From Planctomycetaceae bacterium (GTDB lineage: Bacteria > Planctomycetota > Planctomycetia > Pirellulales > Pirellulaceae), in NCBI GenBank assembly GCA_002702965.1, contig PADE01000136.1, positions 21,880-42,411 on the forward strand: a stretch of 20,532 nt of DNA. Reading direction: 5' to 3'. Position numbers and translations under genes: made by a program. Below the pieces are notes generated by a model that did no database searches, was not told the origin of the DNA, and saw only the letters and a list, made by a program, of their open reading frames with translations. This document shows, piece by piece, positions 8,402-15,494 of this stretch (positions are counted from its first letter, which is position 1; every line of letters begins with the position of its first letter).

Positions 8402-9454
8402 TTACGGATCGGTGAGCGAGTCGATTTGTACCGACTGGCCAGAGATCACCGACGCGTGGGCCGCCAGGCAGAGGCGAACCGACCATCGGCCGTCATCGCC
8501 GCTACAGAAGACGGGGGTCTGATCTCGAATCGCGCGGACGACCGAGGTCAGCTCGTCGGCCAATTCGCGCAGTTCGCCTGGCCGACCCGCGAGGGCGACT
8601 TCACAGACGCGGTCGCCTAGCCCGTACCGCAAGTCGTAGTGGCACTCGTCGCTGCGGGCATCGGCGGCGTTCCAAGTTGCCTGAATCGTCCCCTCGCTAC
8701 CGCTGATCTTGGCGCTCTGATGGTGTCCAAACGCCGACAAGGTTTGCGATACCACGGCGTAACTACCATCCGAAAAAGTCAGGATGGCGGAAAAATGGTC
8801 TGCTAGATCGGCGGAACCGTCCGCACCCGAATTTGCGCGGGCGAAGACCGAGACCGGCTCGCCGGCGGCCGCCAGGTACCAGCGGGCCAGATCGAAAAAG
8901 TGAATCGGTTCTTCGAGAATCCAGTTGCCGACACGGGCGCAGTCGTGCCGCCAGCCCGCCGACCCGGGCCGGTAAGGAAACCGCGCCAATTCGATCAGCG
9001 CGTGGCGCGGGCGGCCAATCGCGCCCGCGTCGATGAGCGTTTTGGCTCGGCCCCACAGCGGAGAGAGGCGGAGTTCGTGTCCCACCGCGAGTGTACGCTG
9101 CCGCTGCTCAGCCAAGGAGACGAGACGGTCGCACTCGTCGAGCCGTAGCGCTAACGGTTTTTCCATCAGCAGATGCTTGTCTGCCCGCAACACCGCCTCG
9201 CCGATCTCGAAGTGCAGATGATTGGGCACCACCACGGCGACCAGCTCGATGTCGTCGCGCTCGGTGATCCGTTGCCAGTCGCCGTAGACAGCGCAGTGCG
9301 GATGAGCCTGCTGGGCGGCGGCCTGGCTGGACTCCGAATAGACGGCCAACGCGGCCAGCGTGGCGATCGGCGAGGCATCGATCGCGCGCGCGTAGTGTTG
9401 GCCGAATAGCCCGTATCCGACAAGTCCGATGCGCAGGGGCGGGGCGTTGGCCAC
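8402..9454 (-). CDS. Gfo/Idh/MocA family NAD(P)-dependent oxidoreductase
   Basis: This is a 350-residue protein of normal family length. I start it at a GTG (9454-9452) with GGAG 7 nt upstream; the frame is open to 9559, but that extension is low-complexity and encodes a tandem repeat. The Rossmann fold begins at once (RIGLVGYGLFGQHYARAI, residues 8-25). The cofactor and catalytic motif MEKPLAL is at 97-103, with Lys99 the expected catalytic-site lysine. The substrate domain holds GNWILEEPIHFFDLARW (176-192), the usual place of the conserved Asp/His pair. There is no signal peptide, so it is probably cytoplasmic. Family members oxidise or reduce sugars, inositols and related polyols, and the substrate cannot be told here. 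It is divergent from kbl across a 161-bp gap. Its stop lies 183 bp from the start of the next minus-strand gene, which seems to have its own promoter. Confidence 0.9.
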   Translation of the reverse strand: MANAPPLRIGLVGYGLFGQHYARAIDASPIATLAALAVYSESSQAAAQQAHPHCAVYGDWQRITERDDIELVAVVVPNHLHFEIGEAVLRADKHLLMEKPLALRLDECDRLVSLAEQRQRTLAVGHELRLSPLWGRAKTLIDAGAIGRPRHALIELARFPYRPGSAGWRHDCARVGNWILEEPIHFFDLARWYLAAAGEPVSVFARANSGADGSADLADHFSAILTFSDGSYAVVSQTLSAFGHHQSAKISGSEGTIQATWNAADARSDECHYDLRYGLGDRVCEVALAGRPGELRELADELTSVVRAIRDQTPVFCSGDDGRWSVRLCLAAHASVISGQSVQIDSLTDP

Positions 9455-9461
9455 CGTGGTT

Positions 9462-9465
9462 CTCC
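9462..9465 (-). promoter_or_regulatory. Shine-Dalgarno GGAG for the GTG start at 9454
   Basis: On the minus strand GGAG is followed by 7 nt and a GTG codon. The residues after it lead directly into the Rossmann GxGxxG motif at the usual distance from the N-terminus. This favours a 350-residue protein over the 385-residue maximal frame. Confidence 0.6.
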
Positions 9466-9496
9466 GGGTTCCTACTGGGCATTCCTGCTCGACAAT

Positions 9497-9536
9497 TTGT
9501 CCACCGGCACCAGCCTCTTGTCCACCGGCACCAGCC
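9497..9536. repeat. 21-bp-period tandem repeat upstream of kbl
   Basis: The 19-bp sequence TTGTCCACCGGCACCAGCC occurs at 9497-9515 and again at 9518-9536, identical and offset by 21 bp, or two helical turns. It sits in the gap between the divergent Gfo/Idh/MocA and kbl genes. Relative to the likely kbl transcription start (near 9576) it covers about -80 to -40, where an activator or repressor could bind. It could equally be a neutral slippage duplication. Confidence 0.55.
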
Positions 9537-9560
9537 ACCGTAACCGGGTGGGGAGTCAAG

Positions 9561-9569
9561 TGGTATGAT
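9561..9569 (+). promoter_or_regulatory. Extended -10 promoter of kbl (TGGTATGAT)
   Basis: The sequence has a TGn extension followed by TATGAT at 9564-9569, one mismatch from the TATAAT consensus. No convincing -35 box lies 16-18 bp upstream, which is tolerated in extended -10 promoters. The expected transcription start near 9576 gives a leader of about 40 nt before the kbl ATG at 9616. Confidence 0.45.
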
Positions 9570-9604
9570 ACTCGCGTTGGAATGGGTCGACATTGAGGGT
9601 CGGG

Positions 9605-9610
9605 AGGAGG
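9605..9610 (+). promoter_or_regulatory. Strong Shine-Dalgarno AGGAGG of kbl
   Basis: AGGAGG at 9605-9610 lies 5 nt before the ATG at 9616. It decides that start over the upstream in-frame ATG at 9565, which would add 17 residues that the family lacks and would fall inside the predicted -10 box. Confidence 0.75.
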
Positions 9611-9615
9611 AGTCG

Positions 9616-10803
9616 ATGTACGGTGACATCCGTCAGGACTTGGCCGAGACGTTAGCCGAGATTCGCGCCGAGGGACTCTATAAATCGGAACGTGTAATTA
9701 CCACGGCGCAGGGCGCACAAATCCAGGTCGCTGGCGGTCAGCAGGTGCTCAATCTGTGCGCCAACAACTACCTGGGTTTGGCCGAGCATCCCGACGTGGT
9801 CGCCGCGGCGCACGCGGCATTGGACCGTTGGGGCTACGGTTTGTCGTCGGTACGTTTCATCTGCGGCACGCAGCAGATCCACCGGGAGTTGGAGACGCGG
9901 ATCAGTGAATTTCTGGGGACCGACGAAACCATCCTCTACACCTCTTGTTTTGATGCCAATGGTGGGCTCTTTGAGACGCTGCTCTCCGAACAGGACGCAG
10001 TCATTTCCGACGCGCTCAACCACGCTAGCATTATCGACGGGGTTCGGCTCTGTAAAGCGCAGCGTTTTCGCTATCAAAACAACGACATGCAGGACCTGGA
10101 AGCCAAGTTGCAGGAGGCCCGGGGCGCGCGTCGCCGGTTAATCGCGACCGACGGTGTCTTTTCGATGGATGGCTCACTCGCCAACCTCCCTGAGATCTGT
10201 GCCTTGGCGGATCGCTACGGCGCGCTCGTGATGGTGGACGATTCCCACGCGGTGGGGTTCATCGGGCCCCGCGGGCGCGGGACACCCGAACACCACGGGG
10301 TGGGCGAGCGGATCGACATTCTGACCGGGACCCTGGGCAAGGCGCTGGGTGGCGCCAGCGGCGGTTATACCAGCGGTCGCGCCGAAATCGTCGAGCTGCT
10401 GCGTCAGCGTTCGCGCCCCTACCTATTCTCGAATTCGCTCGCCCCGCCGATCGTGGCGGCATCGATCAAGGCCATCGACTTACTCTCGGAGTCAACTGAA
10501 CTACGGGATCGCCTGGCGAGCCATACGCGTTTCTTCCGAGAGCGGATGAGCGGTTTGGGCCTTGAGGTGCAACCGGGGGAGCATCCCATTGTCCCCATCA
10601 TGCTGGGTGACGCGGCGCTGGCCGCCGACATGGCGGACCGAATGCTTCAGAGGGGCGTCTACGTGGTCGGTTTCTCCTTTCCCGTTGTGCCGCGCGGCAC
10701 GGCTCGCATTCGGACCCAATTGTCGGCGGCGCACCGCGAGGAAGATTTGGTTTTTGCGGTCGAACAATTCACCGCCGTCAAGAACGAGCTGGGAATCTCG
10801 TGA
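9616..10803 (+). CDS. kbl: Glycine C-acetyltransferase (2-amino-3-ketobutyrate CoA ligase)
   Basis: This 395-residue protein matches Kbl almost end to end (the E. coli enzyme is about 398 residues). Kbl is a PLP enzyme of the alpha-oxoamine synthase group. It converts 2-amino-3-oxobutyrate plus CoA to glycine and acetyl-CoA, the second step of threonine degradation, in the cytoplasm. Visible features are the N-terminal DIRQDLAETLAEIRAEGLYK, NLCANNYLGLAEHP (46-59), the DDSHAVGF motif (208-215) with the PLP-contacting Asp and His, and GTLGKALGGASGGY (238-251), where Lys242 is the expected Schiff-base lysine. BioF and serine palmitoyltransferase share the fold, but the N-terminus and overall likeness favour Kbl. 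The usual partner tdh (threonine dehydrogenase) is not adjacent. The neighbours are a divergent Gfo/Idh/MocA oxidoreductase and a convergent M81 peptidase. Confidence 0.95.
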   Translation: MYGDIRQDLAETLAEIRAEGLYKSERVITTAQGAQIQVAGGQQVLNLCANNYLGLAEHPDVVAAAHAALDRWGYGLSSVRFICGTQQIHRELETRISEFLGTDETILYTSCFDANGGLFETLLSEQDAVISDALNHASIIDGVRLCKAQRFRYQNNDMQDLEAKLQEARGARRRLIATDGVFSMDGSLANLPEICALADRYGALVMVDDSHAVGFIGPRGRGTPEHHGVGERIDILTGTLGKALGGASGGYTSGRAEIVELLRQRSRPYLFSNSLAPPIVAASIKAIDLLSESTELRDRLASHTRFFRERMSGLGLEVQPGEHPIVPIMLGDAALAADMADRMLQRGVYVVGFSFPVVPRGTARIRTQLSAAHREEDLVFAVEQFTAVKNELGIS

Positions 10804-10965
10804 CGCGTTGCCAAGTCAAGCACGTCGATCGAGTAGGTGAGCTGATTTCGAGTGTCGCGCAAGTCGCTCCGGCGCAGCAGATGCCCCGGCGCCGGTTGGC
10901 GTTCAGAATGTCGAGGGTGGCGAGTTATCGCTTGGCTCCAGAGAAGGCCCATCGGGTACGCGAGG

Positions 10966-12477
10966 TCAATCAGGAGGAACGACCGCGGGGGTCCATTCCA
11001 TCGCTCGTTCGAAGGGAAACATCGGTTGTCGCCGGTGATGAAATTCGAGCGATTCCATGTCGGCGGTGGTGCAACCGTCCGTATTTACCCGGATCAGGTG
11101 CGGACAGATCGGATCGTAGGCGGCGACCGGTGCGTTGACTCCTTTGGCCACCAGCAGGCGGAATGCGGTGGGATCGATGCCGCAACTGATCAGTTGCTGC
11201 AGGCTGAAGGGCGGCATCCGTTCGCTGGTGAGCATCACGGTAAGCCCCTTGTCAGACCGGACGATAGCGGTCGGTCCCTGGTCGCAATCGGTGAGTCCAC
11301 CGTGGCGCGCTTCGGGTTCGGTGAACTTGCCGTCGTGCAGGCTGACGACCGTGAACTCGTCGCGCAGCGGTGGCCCGTGTAGTTGATCGGTCTTGCCACC
11401 CAGCGCCATCGGTTCGCGTTTCGCGGGACCGGCGGCGATCGCTTGTTGCACGCTCTGGGGGTCGTAGAGGCAGACAAAACTGTCGGGCAGCGCTCGGTCG
11501 TGAATGGCGTGTGCCAGGAACGTCGAATCACCGGGAGAGCCGCCACCCACGTTATCCCCCATGTCGAGCAGGCAGATCGGTCCGTTTAGCTCGGCGGCGC
11601 GGTCGAGCGCTGCTTCCAAATCGATCAGCTGGCCGACGTATTCCTCGCGATGCGACCACACATAGTCCCCCAGCTCTGCCGCCAATCGTTGTGCCAGCGG
11701 CAGGTCTCGATCGGTGACGACGATGGCCGCGGATCCCATTTCCGCCACATCGGCGTAGGGAAAACCCAACATAATGCTGTTGCTGAGCACGGTGGGAGCC
11801 GCCAGCATCTGATCGGCCAGCTGGTACAGTCCACGCAACTGTGGCTCACTGGTCAGCTGGCGTTCGATGTTGATCGCCAGCGGTGGCAGGCTGGCGGCCA
11901 TCGTCGGGCGAACGTCGCCGCGCAGCGTGCGGGCCATCAGACGAGCCGCCTCGCGGCCACGAGCCCGCTGATCGAGATGGGGATTGGACCGGTAGGCGAT
12001 CAGCGCGTCGCAGGCCTCAACCATTTGGGGCGAGAGATTTCCGTGAGGGTCAAGGGTTGCGATCAGGGGAACAGCGGGACCAACCCGGGTACGCAACCGG
12101 GAAAGCCAGTGTCCGTCCGCATCCGGATAGACCTCGCTGACCGTGGCCCCGTGCGGGGCGAGTAGCCAGCCGTCCAGAGGGCCCACCTCGTCGATGGCGC
12201 GATCCATTGCAGCAAAGAGCGAATCCACCACTTGGCGGAACGCCTCGGCCGTGATCGTACCGTAGGGGGTGGCTCGGGCGGCAAATACACCTACCGGGTC
12301 TAATCCGGCATCCTCGAGGCCTGCGAAAAAACCACCGACTTCGTGATGCGATGACGCAATCTGTGAGCGTACCTCATCCCCCTCGTATAGCCAGCTTTGC
12401 TGAAAGTGCTCGATGTGGGTTGGCTGGGAGATGAACGTATTGGATTCGTGCAAGAGGGCTAAGATGCCGACGCGCAT
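10966..12477 (-). CDS. M81 family metallopeptidase (MlrC-like, DUF1485)
   Basis: This 503-residue protein has the two-part MlrC layout, with an N-terminal DUF1485 domain to about residue 300 and an MlrC C-terminal domain after it. I chose the ATG at 12477, preceded by GGTGAT, because MRVGILALLHESNTF is the standard N-terminus of the family; the frame is open to 12531. Candidate zinc ligands, by analogy with MlrC, are Asp143 and His145 (TLDPHGN) and His167 (YRSNPHLD), with Glu47 (HHEVGGF) also conserved. Later signatures are LLDMGDNVGGGSPGD and a C-terminal MFPFERAMEW. MlrC of Sphingomonas hydrolyses linearised microcystin, but most family members lie outside toxin pathways and their substrates are unknown, so this one should be called only a peptidase or amidohydrolase. 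It has no signal peptide. It is divergent from the RraA-like gene (114-bp gap) and convergent with kbl (162-bp gap, in which I found no clear terminator). Confidence 0.9.
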   Translation of the reverse strand: MRVGILALLHESNTFISQPTHIEHFQQSWLYEGDEVRSQIASSHHEVGGFFAGLEDAGLDPVGVFAARATPYGTITAEAFRQVVDSLFAAMDRAIDEVGPLDGWLLAPHGATVSEVYPDADGHWLSRLRTRVGPAVPLIATLDPHGNLSPQMVEACDALIAYRSNPHLDQRARGREAARLMARTLRGDVRPTMAASLPPLAINIERQLTSEPQLRGLYQLADQMLAAPTVLSNSIMLGFPYADVAEMGSAAIVVTDRDLPLAQRLAAELGDYVWSHREEYVGQLIDLEAALDRAAELNGPICLLDMGDNVGGGSPGDSTFLAHAIHDRALPDSFVCLYDPQSVQQAIAAGPAKREPMALGGKTDQLHGPPLRDEFTVVSLHDGKFTEPEARHGGLTDCDQGPTAIVRSDKGLTVMLTSERMPPFSLQQLISCGIDPTAFRLLVAKGVNAPVAAYDPICPHLIRVNTDGCTTADMESLEFHHRRQPMFPFERAMEWTPAVVPPD

Positions 12478-12591
12478 GGGATCACCGTGAGTGGGAGTTT
12501 GCGGACAATCGTGGTTGGATGACGCCGCCAAATCCGGCAGAATATCAGCAGTCGGAATGGGTTTCTACTCCTCAACATACTGCGGGCTGCC

Positions 12592-13260
12592 ATGGCGCAC
12601 ACGACTCCCGACGAAATCACGATCGACATGATGCGCGAGGCGTTGTACTCCGCGGTAGTTTGTGACGCCTTGGATTCCCTGGGGTACCAGGCGCAGTCGC
12701 CCCGGGTACCGCTGCCCCCGTTGACCACCCAGGGTGTGCTCGTCGGCCGCTGCAAAACGACGCTGTGGGCGGATATCTATCACGCCGATCCGCGGCCCTA
12801 CGAGTTGGAACTGCAGGCCGTTGATGCGTGTCGGGCTGACGAGGTGCTGATTGCCGCCGCCGGCGGCTCGATGCGATCGGGGATTTGGGGTGAACTGCTC
12901 TCGACGGCGGCTATGAACCAGGGCTGTGTCGGTGCGATTGTGGATGGCGCCGCGCGTGATGTGGCCCCGATGCGGTCCATGGAGTTTCCCTGTTTTGCTC
13001 GCGGAACGTGCGTTTACGACAGCCTCAACCGCCAGCGCGTCGTCGATTTGGACGTACCGGTGGAAATCGGCGGGGTGGTATTCGCCCCCGGTGACCTCGT
13101 ATTTGCCGACGAGGACGGCCTGGTCGTCGTGCCCCAGACGATTGAGCGGGATGCCGTGTTCCGAGCTTGGGAGAAAGTCCACGCAGAGAACGTCACTCGC
13201 GACGCGATTCGCGATGGGCTGAAGGCGACCGAAGTCTACCAGAAGTACGGGATTCTCTAG
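12592..13260 (+). CDS. RraA-like / HMG aldolase family protein
   Basis: This 222-residue protein is of the RraA-like family, which contains 4-hydroxy-4-methyl-2-oxoglutarate (HMG) aldolases, oxaloacetate decarboxylases and the RNase E regulator RraA. Key motifs are SGIWGELLSTAA (96-107), GAIVDGAARD (114-123) and GDLVFADEDGLVVVP (167-181). The Arg122-Asp123 pair matches the catalytic Arg and metal-binding Asp of the aldolases, so enzymatic activity with a divalent metal is likely. The name 'dimethylmenaquinone methyltransferase', often attached to such genes, would be wrong. The start at 12592 has only a weak ribosome site (GCGGG). Another in-frame ATG pair occurs at 12628-12633 but would trim residues before the first helix. 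It is divergent from the M81 peptidase gene, and its stop lies only 29 bp from the stop of the convergent BBP7 gene. The substrate is unknown. Confidence 0.88.
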   Translation: MAHTTPDEITIDMMREALYSAVVCDALDSLGYQAQSPRVPLPPLTTQGVLVGRCKTTLWADIYHADPRPYELELQAVDACRADEVLIAAAGGSMRSGIWGELLSTAAMNQGCVGAIVDGAARDVAPMRSMEFPCFARGTCVYDSLNRQRVVDLDVPVEIGGVVFAPGDLVFADEDGLVVVPQTIERDAVFRAWEKVHAENVTRDAIRDGLKATEVYQKYGIL

Positions 13261-13289
13261 TCGCCGACAGCGCCGGGCCAGCGGTCACT

Positions 13290-15062
13290 CTACCAACGGT
13301 AGTCGACCCCCGCGTGAAACCCCTGTGCCCAGAAGTCCTGCTGGTCGAAGGCGAATGCGGGTCGTTCCGCTCCGCTGAAGGGGACCGTTTCAGGGGGCAG
13401 TAACAGAGGATTCAAGTCGCTGTCGATATGCTCTGTTGGACGCACCACGTTGTTCCAGTAGATCAGCGAATAGCCGAGTGTGGCCCGCAGGTGAGGCGTT
13501 AGAAAGACCCCGACGGTGGCTTGAGCTTGCGGGATCAGCCCGAGCGCGTCGCGCTCGTGTTGACCCGAGTTGGTTCGTTGGGCGAACATGCCTCCGTCCG
13601 CCAGCGTCTCGGTACCGCTCGCATCGGTGACCACGGTCTGGCCAGCAATGTCGACTAACTGGTGGACGTTTCCGACCGCGACCCGACCCAGCAAATCAAA
13701 CGTCCAGACGTGTCGTTGGGCTTGCCAGTGAAAACCAATCTCGCCGCCCTGGAAATCGTTGTCGGTCTGGAAGCGGTCGGTGACTGCGCGGCGTTCAAGA
13801 GAGGCCAGCGGTAGCGTCTGACTGACCATCGAGAGTTGTTCTTCGAGCTGCATAAACTGAAAACCGAGCAACAGATCGACGCGCGAATAGTAGCCACATC
13901 CGGGCCCACACGTCGTTTCTTGCGGAAAGTCCCGGCACCCCAGGAATCTCACTAAATGCAGCGAAGCCCCCCGCAGCGCGGTCGCGGTGCGCAACTCGAC
14001 CGCCCCGTCGGCCAGTTGCGGGTAGGCCAGTAGATTGGCATCTTCACGCGGAGTCTCTGGATTCCCCAGTGCGTCCAGGGGATTGATGTTGAAAAAGGGC
14101 TGGGCCAGGATGTCGACACCGTTCAGGCCGGAATCGTGCGCAACCACCTGCTGAAGATCATCCAGGATCAAATAATCCCCTTCCAGCCCCCACCCCCGCG
14201 CCGGGCCGAGCCACAGACCGATTCGTACGCGTGCCCCACCACGGTTTTCGTCGAGCAGATCTTGATTGCCGATCAGTGTCTGGGTGCCGGGCTGGTCGAG
14301 TACCCCAGCTTGTGCGGCGGGAGTCGCAGCGGGGCCGGTGGTGAGCAGCGCTGGGGCCGACAGGCCATCGCTCCGCCAATACAAGTACTCGCCGCGCGCC
14401 CAGGTCGAGCCGGCGGGACCGCATGCGTAATCAGGCAAGGAGCCACATTGCGGACAGCGGTGCGAAGGGTTGTCGAGTAGATCCAGATCATGCAATGGAG
14501 TACCGACCGGGGTCGGGATTTCTAGACTCCCGAGTACTCCCGACTCTTCGCTGAGTTGGGTCGCCGGAGTTTGGATCGCAACGGGCGACTGCCGGTTGCG
14601 AGAGACCCAACCGGCGGGCAGTGTTTGTGGATCTTCGAGGGACTCGTAGGGTTCGCTGTACTCTGCTTGGGCGACTTCGGCGGCCGGGAGACCCTCGTGG
14701 TGGGGAGGCGTTTCATCACCGACCCACAGGTAGCCGACATCGATGTCGCTGCGATGCCAGCCGCGGCCGCGCATCCGCACGCGGCGACCGAGAAACGGCT
14801 GCAATGTGGCGTGGTCATCACAGTAGACCCGATAGCGTACGCCGGTCTGCCGATCGCGCAGTGAAAACGACGTTTCGCCGGTGAGCTGATTCCGACGCCG
14901 CTCCAGCGTTCCGACCACGGTGCGTGGCGATGCAACTCGGGAGCTCCCCTGGTTGGGGGGGTCGGGGCGATGTTTGGGAAGTTCGTCCGCTCGGGTCCAC
15001 AGCGGCGCGAAGCCCACGATCAGCCAGATAGTGTGCAGGCGAAACATCAGAGAAGACGTCAT
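13290..15062 (-). CDS. BBP7 family outer-membrane beta-barrel protein with OB-like N-terminus
   Basis: I place the start at the ATG at 15062, giving 590 residues. It is followed by a hydrophobic signal peptide (to about residue 25, FAPLWTRADE). The frame is open to 15173, but those residues look non-coding, and no clear ribosome site precedes either start. Residues 48-115 read like a small OB-fold-type domain (GTLERRRNQLTGETSFSLRD, then LGRRVRMRGRGW and YLWVGDE). A proline- and glutamate-rich linker follows, then a cysteine cluster (CPQCG, 203-207; ACGP near 214). The BBP7 region runs from about 217 (WARGEYLYWRSDGLSAPALL) to the end with alternating strands, and it closes with an aromatic C-terminus (GVDYRW) as in outer-membrane barrels. 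BBP7 proteins are common in planctomycetes; a structural or porin-like role is presumed, not shown. It is divergent from the 15495 gene cluster. Confidence 0.85.
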   Translation of the reverse strand: MTSSLMFRLHTIWLIVGFAPLWTRADELPKHRPDPPNQGSSRVASPRTVVGTLERRRNQLTGETSFSLRDRQTGVRYRVYCDDHATLQPFLGRRVRMRGRGWHRSDIDVGYLWVGDETPPHHEGLPAAEVAQAEYSEPYESLEDPQTLPAGWVSRNRQSPVAIQTPATQLSEESGVLGSLEIPTPVGTPLHDLDLLDNPSHRCPQCGSLPDYACGPAGSTWARGEYLYWRSDGLSAPALLTTGPAATPAAQAGVLDQPGTQTLIGNQDLLDENRGGARVRIGLWLGPARGWGLEGDYLILDDLQQVVAHDSGLNGVDILAQPFFNINPLDALGNPETPREDANLLAYPQLADGAVELRTATALRGASLHLVRFLGCRDFPQETTCGPGCGYYSRVDLLLGFQFMQLEEQLSMVSQTLPLASLERRAVTDRFQTDNDFQGGEIGFHWQAQRHVWTFDLLGRVAVGNVHQLVDIAGQTVVTDASGTETLADGGMFAQRTNSGQHERDALGLIPQAQATVGVFLTPHLRATLGYSLIYWNNVVRPTEHIDSDLNPLLLPPETVPFSGAERPAFAFDQQDFWAQGFHAGVDYRW

Positions 15063-15494
15063 GGAGAGGGGGGGATGCAGAGCGAGCAGGAGGTGCGGAC
15101 CGGCTTGTAGGGAAGGTACTACCGCGAGGTCAAGGCCATTTTGAGTTTCTACGCCACCGCGGGCCGCGTGCATCGAACCGACGCTGGACTCGTCCTGGGC
15201 GGTTTCCTATGGCATCAAGTCCCTGCGTTGATTGAGATTAACAACAGCTCACCGCAACGCCGTTCGACTACCCATTTGATCTGATTGTCGGTAAGATCTT
15301 AGTTGTCGTCTGTCTACCACTGGCTTGGCGGAGCCTGTCTGCCGGGTGGCCGGTGGAAGGATATGTTTTGGGGTTGGGTCAACGCTGTGGTCACGCACCG
15401 GGGCGTCTCGGTCCAGGGCCCCACCATCCGTGGAGCTTCCCGGAGACGTGCAGTTGGCGTTACTCGATTTAACGCAATGTGGGGTAACCACAGA
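15063..15494. other. 432-bp divergent intergenic region
   Basis: This gap lies between the BBP7 gene and the Big_2/DUF1549 gene and must hold both promoters. A plus frame is open from 15303, but its translation shows no family similarity and the signal peptide begins only at 15495, so I treat it as leader. I find no convincing -35/-10 pair on either strand. The only distinct element is a perfect 10-bp palindrome at 15292-15301. Confidence 0.5.
15292..15301. repeat. Perfect 10-bp palindrome TAAGATCTTA
   Basis: TAAGATCTTA is its own reverse complement and stands in a locally AT-richer part of the divergent region between the BBP7 and DUF1549 genes. It could be an operator half-site pair. A palindrome this short is weak evidence by itself. 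Confidence 0.25.

Noticed and set aside
10886..10895. Palindrome CCGGCGCCGG in the gap between kbl and the M81 gene
   Set aside because: It has no loop and no T-run, and such GC palindromes are common by chance in this DNA. I see no clear terminator or gene in 10804-10965.
12592..13260. Reading the RraA-like gene as menaquinone methyltransferase (MenG)
   Set aside because: That older family name is a known misannotation. The protein has RraA/HMG aldolase motifs and no SAM-binding methyltransferase motif.
15303..15494. N-terminal extension of the Big_2/DUF1549 protein by 64 residues
   Set aside because: The extension has no similarity to the family and would bury the signal peptide that begins at 15495.
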